Assembly (NCBI GenBank): GCA_036770645.1
Contig: DAIPIU010000061.1
Span: forward strand, 1-16,252
DNA: 16,252 nucleotides
Direction: 5' to 3'
Origin: Rubrimonas sp036770645
GTDB taxonomy: Bacteria; Pseudomonadota; Alphaproteobacteria; Rhodobacterales; Rhodobacteraceae
Under the pieces are notes generated by a model. That model had not been told where the DNA came from and searched no databases. It saw only the letters and a program-made list of their open reading frames with translations. Numbering within the stretch: position 1 is the first letter of the stretch; every line of letters begins with the position of its first letter. Made by a program: the position numbers and the translations under genes. Below, piece by piece: positions 13,688-16,252 of this stretch.

Positions 13688-14655
13688 CCCGCGCCCCCCC
13701 GCCCGGCGGCGAGGCCGAGGACGAAGCCCGCCACCTCGTCCCAGACCCGCGCCTTCTGCAGGTCGCGCAGCAGCAGGTGCCAGCCCTCCGGATAGCGTTC
13801 GATCCGCGCCGGGCCGGGCAGGGTGGCGGCGACCGCGGCCATGGCGTCGGGGTCCACCAGCTCGTCGCGCTCGCCGATCAGCACCAGCGTCGGGGTCGCG
13901 ACGGCCGGGGCCGCCGCCTCGGCCCGGTCCATCAGGCGCACGAGGCCGAGGATCTCGCGCGGCGTCGGCGCGCCGATGTAGAGCGGATCGGCCGCGAGGC
14001 GGCGCAGCATCGCGATGTCGTCGGAGGCCTGGAACGACACCAGCCCGCCGCCGGTGAAGCGCCGGTCGGGGATGACCGCGGCGGCCGCCCAGGCCCCGGC
14101 GCGGCGGGCGGGGTGCAGGTGCGGGCCGCCGGCGATGGCGGGGGCCGAGAGCACCAGCCCGTCGACTGCGGCGCGCCCCTCGCCGACCGCCGTCAGCGCG
14201 ACGGCGGCCCCCATCGATTCGCCCAGCGCCGCCAACGGCAGGCCGGGGTGCAGGGCGCGCGTCGCCGCGGCGGCCGCGGCGAAATCGGCGAGCATCGCCT
14301 CCGCGCCGGGCCAGCGGCCGCGGTCGGGATTGGCGCCGAAGCCGCGCAGGTCGTAGGCGTGCACGGCGATGCCCTGCGCGGACCAGAAGGCGGCGGCCTC
14401 GGCGAAGGCGCTGCGGGCATGGTCGCCATAACCGTGCACGGCCAGGATCACCGCGCGCGGCGCGCCCTCGGCGGCCCAGGCATGGGCGACCGGGGGGGCG
14501 GCGGGGTCCGCGCCGCGCGCGGGCGGGGCCGGCCCGCCCGCGGCGCAGGCCGCGAGCGCCAGCGCGAACAGACCCGCGGCGGCGGCCCGCGCGGCGCGAC
14601 GGCGGGGCCTCCCGCGGCGGGGCGACGGTTCGGTGTCGGGCTCGGCGCGATCCAT
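13684..14655 (-). CDS. Lipoprotein alpha/beta hydrolase (lysophospholipase / monoacylglycerol lipase-like)
   Basis: A 323-residue serine hydrolase. Residues 1-37 look like a lipoprotein signal: an Arg-rich n-region (13-23), a hydrophobic core and a lipobox LAAC with C37. It is probably lipid-anchored on the periplasmic side. A Pro/Ala-rich spacer (38-60) leads into an alpha/beta hydrolase fold. HGYGDH (74-79) is the oxyanion segment, YDLRGFGANPDRGR (101-114) is typical of the lysophospholipase/monoglyceride lipase group, and GESMG (145-149) holds the nucleophile S147. D264 (GERDELVD) and H293 (GWHLLLRD) complete the triad. The likely substrates are lysophospholipids, monoacylglycerols or similar esters. 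The ATG at 14655 is the first that includes the signal. It heads a two-gene unit with the SseB-like gene. Fold and catalytic residues are secure; the substrate is not. Confidence 0.85.
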   Translation of the reverse strand: MDRAEPDTEPSPRRGRPRRRAARAAAAGLFALALAACAAGGPAPPARGADPAAPPVAHAWAAEGAPRAVILAVHGYGDHARSAFAEAAAFWSAQGIAVHAYDLRGFGANPDRGRWPGAEAMLADFAAAAAATRALHPGLPLAALGESMGAAVALTAVGEGRAAVDGLVLSAPAIAGGPHLHPARRAGAWAAAAVIPDRRFTGGGLVSFQASDDIAMLRRLAADPLYIGAPTPREILGLVRLMDRAEAAAPAVATPTLVLIGERDELVDPDAMAAVAATLPGPARIERYPEGWHLLLRDLQKARVWDEVAGFVLGLAAGRGGAG

Positions 14656-14698
14656 GCGAGCCTTGTCTCCGACGCGCGGTCCGGCCGCAAGCGACGCC

Positions 14699-14731
14699 TT
14701 GACGCCAAGGGTTTCGGCTCACTAACCCTTG
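14699..14731 (+). promoter_or_regulatory. Promoter-like site with inverted repeat at the edge of the assembly gap
   Basis: A perfect inverted repeat, CAAGGGTT (14706-14713) and AACCCTTG (14724-14731), with a 10-base spacer ends exactly at the first N. It sits just after TTGACG (14699-14704), a good -35 for rightward transcription, with CTAACC (14722-14727) 17 bases on as a weak -10. The repeat would overlap the -10 as an operator. It may serve mrp to the right, or the hydrolase gene to the left, whose start is about 50 bases away. Confidence 0.4.
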
Positions 14732-14831
14732 NNNNNNNNNNNNNNNNNNNNNNNNNNNNNNNNNNNNNNNNNNNNNNNNNNNNNNNNNNNNNNNNNNNNN
14801 NNNNNNNNNNNNNNNNNNNNNNNNNNNNNNN
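14732..14831. other. Assembly gap (100 N)
   Basis: Exactly 100 N, the usual placeholder for a gap of unknown length. The start and N-terminal half of the Mrp gene lie inside it. No plus-strand start to the left of the gap can reach Mrp, because the only frame from an ATG at 14654 stops before the gap. The missing Mrp part, including its nucleotide-binding P-loop, needs roughly 450 bases by comparison with E. coli Mrp, so the true gap is longer than shown. Confidence 0.97.
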
Positions 14832-15797
14832 GCCCCGATGATGGACCCCGCGGGGCGCATCATTCCCGTGCGGCGGCACGGCCTGCCGCTGATCTCGATG
14901 GGCATGCTGACCGACGACGACGAACCCGCGGTGCTGCGCGGGCCGATGGTCACCAAGTATCTGCGCCAGTTCGTCGCCGACGTGGACTGGGGGCCGCTCG
15001 ACTGGCTGGTGCTCGACCTGCCGCCCGGCACCGGCGACGTGCAGCTGACGCTGGCGCAGAGCTTTCCGCTGACCGGCGTCATCGTGGTGACCACGCCGCA
15101 GGATGCCGCCGGGCGCATCGCGCGGCGCGGCGCGCGCATGTTCCAAAAGGTGAACGCGCCGATCCTCGGCGTGGTCGAGACCATGCGCGGCTTCTGCTGC
15201 CCGGGCTGCGGCGCGGTGTCCGACCCGTTCCGCAGCGGCGCGGGCGAGCGGCTGGCGCAGGCGCTGGACGCGCCCTTCCTCGGCGCGGTGCCGCTGGACC
15301 CGGCCGTGGTCGAGGGCGGGGATTCCGGCGCGCCGGTCGTGCTGTCGCACCCCCACTCCGCGGCCGCGCGCGCCTATCGCGGCATCGCCGCGGCGCTGGC
15401 GGGCCGGCCGGCGGCCGAGGCGGGCGGGCTGCCGCTGCCCTTCGCCTTCGACTGGCGCGAGGGGGCGGGGGTGCGCGCCGAGGGCCCGGCGGCGACCGCC
15501 GGCGCGCCGCTGGCGGTCGAGCGCGCCGACGGCGGCGCGCTGGGCCTGCTGTGGCCCGACGGGCTGCGCCAGCGGGTCGAGGCCCGGGCCATGCGGCTGG
15601 CCTGCGGCTGCGCGCTGTGCGTCGAGGAGGTGACGGGCCGCGCGCTGCTCGATCCTGCGAGCGTGCCCGCCGACATCGCGCCGACGCGGGTCGAGAGCGT
15701 GGGCGCCTACGGCCTGTCGGTCGCCTTCTCGGACGGGCACTGGACCGGGATCTACGACTGGGCGCGGCTGCGCGCGCTGGGCGCCGCGGCGCGCTGA
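14832..15797 (+). CDS. mrp: Mrp/ApbC iron-sulfur cluster carrier ATPase with C-terminal DUF971 domain (5' truncated by gap)
   Basis: Mrp/ApbC/NBP35 proteins are cytoplasmic P-loop ATPases that bind and transfer Fe-S clusters to apo-proteins. The 321 visible residues start at about position 165 of a typical Mrp. They include the segment around MMDPAGRIIPV, SMGMLTDDD, LRGPM, the Walker B-like LDLPPGTGD (61-69), VVTTPQDAAGR and VNAPILGVVE. The cluster-binding Cys pair lies in FCCPGCG (C123 and C126, with an extra C122). The P-loop and N-terminus are lost in the gap. A C-terminal DUF971-type domain (about 227-316) follows a variable linker and contains its own Cys cluster, ACGCALCVEE, and GIYDWARLRAL. 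The same order occurs in plant HCF101. The upstream ATG at 14838 is an internal Met, not the start. kdsA follows 69 bases downstream. Confidence 0.92.
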   Translation, partial: APMMDPAGRIIPVRRHGLPLISMGMLTDDDEPAVLRGPMVTKYLRQFVADVDWGPLDWLVLDLPPGTGDVQLTLAQSFPLTGVIVVTTPQDAAGRIARRGARMFQKVNAPILGVVETMRGFCCPGCGAVSDPFRSGAGERLAQALDAPFLGAVPLDPAVVEGGDSGAPVVLSHPHSAAARAYRGIAAALAGRPAAEAGGLPLPFAFDWREGAGVRAEGPAATAGAPLAVERADGGALGLLWPDGLRQRVEARAMRLACGCALCVEEVTGRALLDPASVPADIAPTRVESVGAYGLSVAFSDGHWTGIYDWARLRALGAAAR

Positions 15798-15866
15798 CCG
15801 GCGCTGCTCGCCAGCGGGGCGGCCGCGGTCTAGGAATGGGCCACGCAACCTGCCGGAGGGCCGCCC

Positions 15867-16252
15867 ATGACCGCGCTCAAGACCGTCCGCATCGGCCGCC
15901 ACGAGATCGGCGGCGGCCGCCCCGCCATGCTGATCGCCGGCCCCTGCCAGCTCGAAAGCCTGCCGCACGCGCTGGCGATCGCCGGGCGGCTGGCCGAGAT
16001 CTGCGACGGGCTGGGCATGCCCTTCGTGTTCAAGGCCTCCTACGACAAGGCCAACCGCACCTCGCACGCCGCGGCGCGCGGCCTCGGGATGGGGCCCGGC
16101 CTCGAGATCCTGGCGGAGGTGCGGACTCGGCTGGGCGTGCCGGTGCTGACCGACGTCCATGCCCCCGACCAGTGCGCGACCGTGGCGCAGGCGGTGGACG
16201 TGCTGCAGATCCCCGCGTTCCTGTGCCGCCAGACCGACCTGCTGCTGGCCGC
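15867..16252 (+). CDS. kdsA: 3-deoxy-8-phosphooctulonate (KDO-8-P) synthase, 3' truncated by window end
   Basis: This cytoplasmic enzyme condenses phosphoenolpyruvate with arabinose-5-phosphate to give KDO-8-phosphate, the precursor of the KDO sugars of lipopolysaccharide. The first 128 residues are present, with the rest beyond the window. Visible landmarks are AGPCQLES (24-31), FVFKASYDKANRTS (53-66), VPVLTDVH and LQIPAFLCRQTDLL near the right edge. Residue 27 is Cys in GPC, where the metal-independent E. coli enzyme has Asn. That Cys is the metal ligand of the metal-dependent KDO-8-P synthases, so this one is probably metal-dependent. GGAGG at 15855-15859 precedes the ATG at 15867 by 7 bases. 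A DAHP synthase is unlikely because of the KASYDKANR segment. Confidence 0.94.
   Translation, partial: MTALKTVRIGRHEIGGGRPAMLIAGPCQLESLPHALAIAGRLAEICDGLGMPFVFKASYDKANRTSHAAARGLGMGPGLEILAEVRTRLGVPVLTDVHAPDQCATVAQAVDVLQIPAFLCRQTDLLLA

Noticed and set aside
1..16252. CRISPR arrays, insertion sequences, tRNA or rRNA genes, phage or defence genes
   Set aside because: None seen. There are no regularly spaced repeats, transposase motifs or integrase motifs, and no RNA-gene-like stretches in the spacers.

Overview
The window is very GC-rich, densely packed chromosomal DNA from a Gram-negative bacterium. A KDO (lipopolysaccharide) synthesis gene, an OmpA-type envelope protein, a full urt urea transporter and the pgsA-moaD-moaE order all fit an alphaproteobacterium, most likely of the Rhodobacterales/Rhodobacteraceae type. 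That placement is inferred from gene content and order; no rRNA or tRNA gene is present to confirm it. The extreme third-position GC bias opens long false reading frames opposite nearly every real gene, and these were left out.

Layout, left to right. (1) Positions 49-1339, plus strand: pgsA, moaD and moaE, joined by GTGA and ATGA start/stop overlaps. They cover phosphatidylglycerol phosphate synthesis and the two subunits of molybdopterin synthase. (2) Positions 1385-3093, minus strand: a periplasmic OmpA-domain protein with repeated BON-like segments, overlapping a 73-residue membrane/coiled-coil protein. (3) Positions 3228-6933, plus strand: glutamine-dependent NAD synthase (nadE), then a c-di-GMP-type protein with a degenerate GGDEF site and a largely intact EAL site. 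(4) Positions 6949-12633, minus strand: the urea ABC transporter urtA-urtB-urtC-urtD-urtE. A strong intrinsic terminator lies between urtA and urtB, and a long GC-rich hairpin between urtD and urtE. (5) Positions 12920-14655, minus strand: a lipoprotein alpha/beta hydrolase overlapping an SseB-like gene. (6) Positions 14732-14831: 100 N, an assembly gap. (7) Positions 14832-16252, plus strand: the C-terminal part of an Mrp/ApbC iron-sulfur carrier ATPase with a C-terminal DUF971 domain, then the start of kdsA, which runs off the window.

The most coherent functional unit is the urt operon: periplasmic urea binding (UrtA), two membrane permeases (UrtB, UrtC) and two ATPases (UrtD, UrtE). Its internal terminator would allow excess binding protein over the membrane complex. 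No urease gene is in the window. The other genes are housekeeping or envelope functions.

I found no convincing evidence of a wholly new multi-gene system. The points most worth a second look are the urtA/urtB terminator, the GGDEF-degenerate EAL protein, the inverted repeat and promoter-like element touching the assembly gap, the long N-terminal domain of UrtB, and the Mrp-DUF971 fusion cut by a gap that must be longer than its 100 N.
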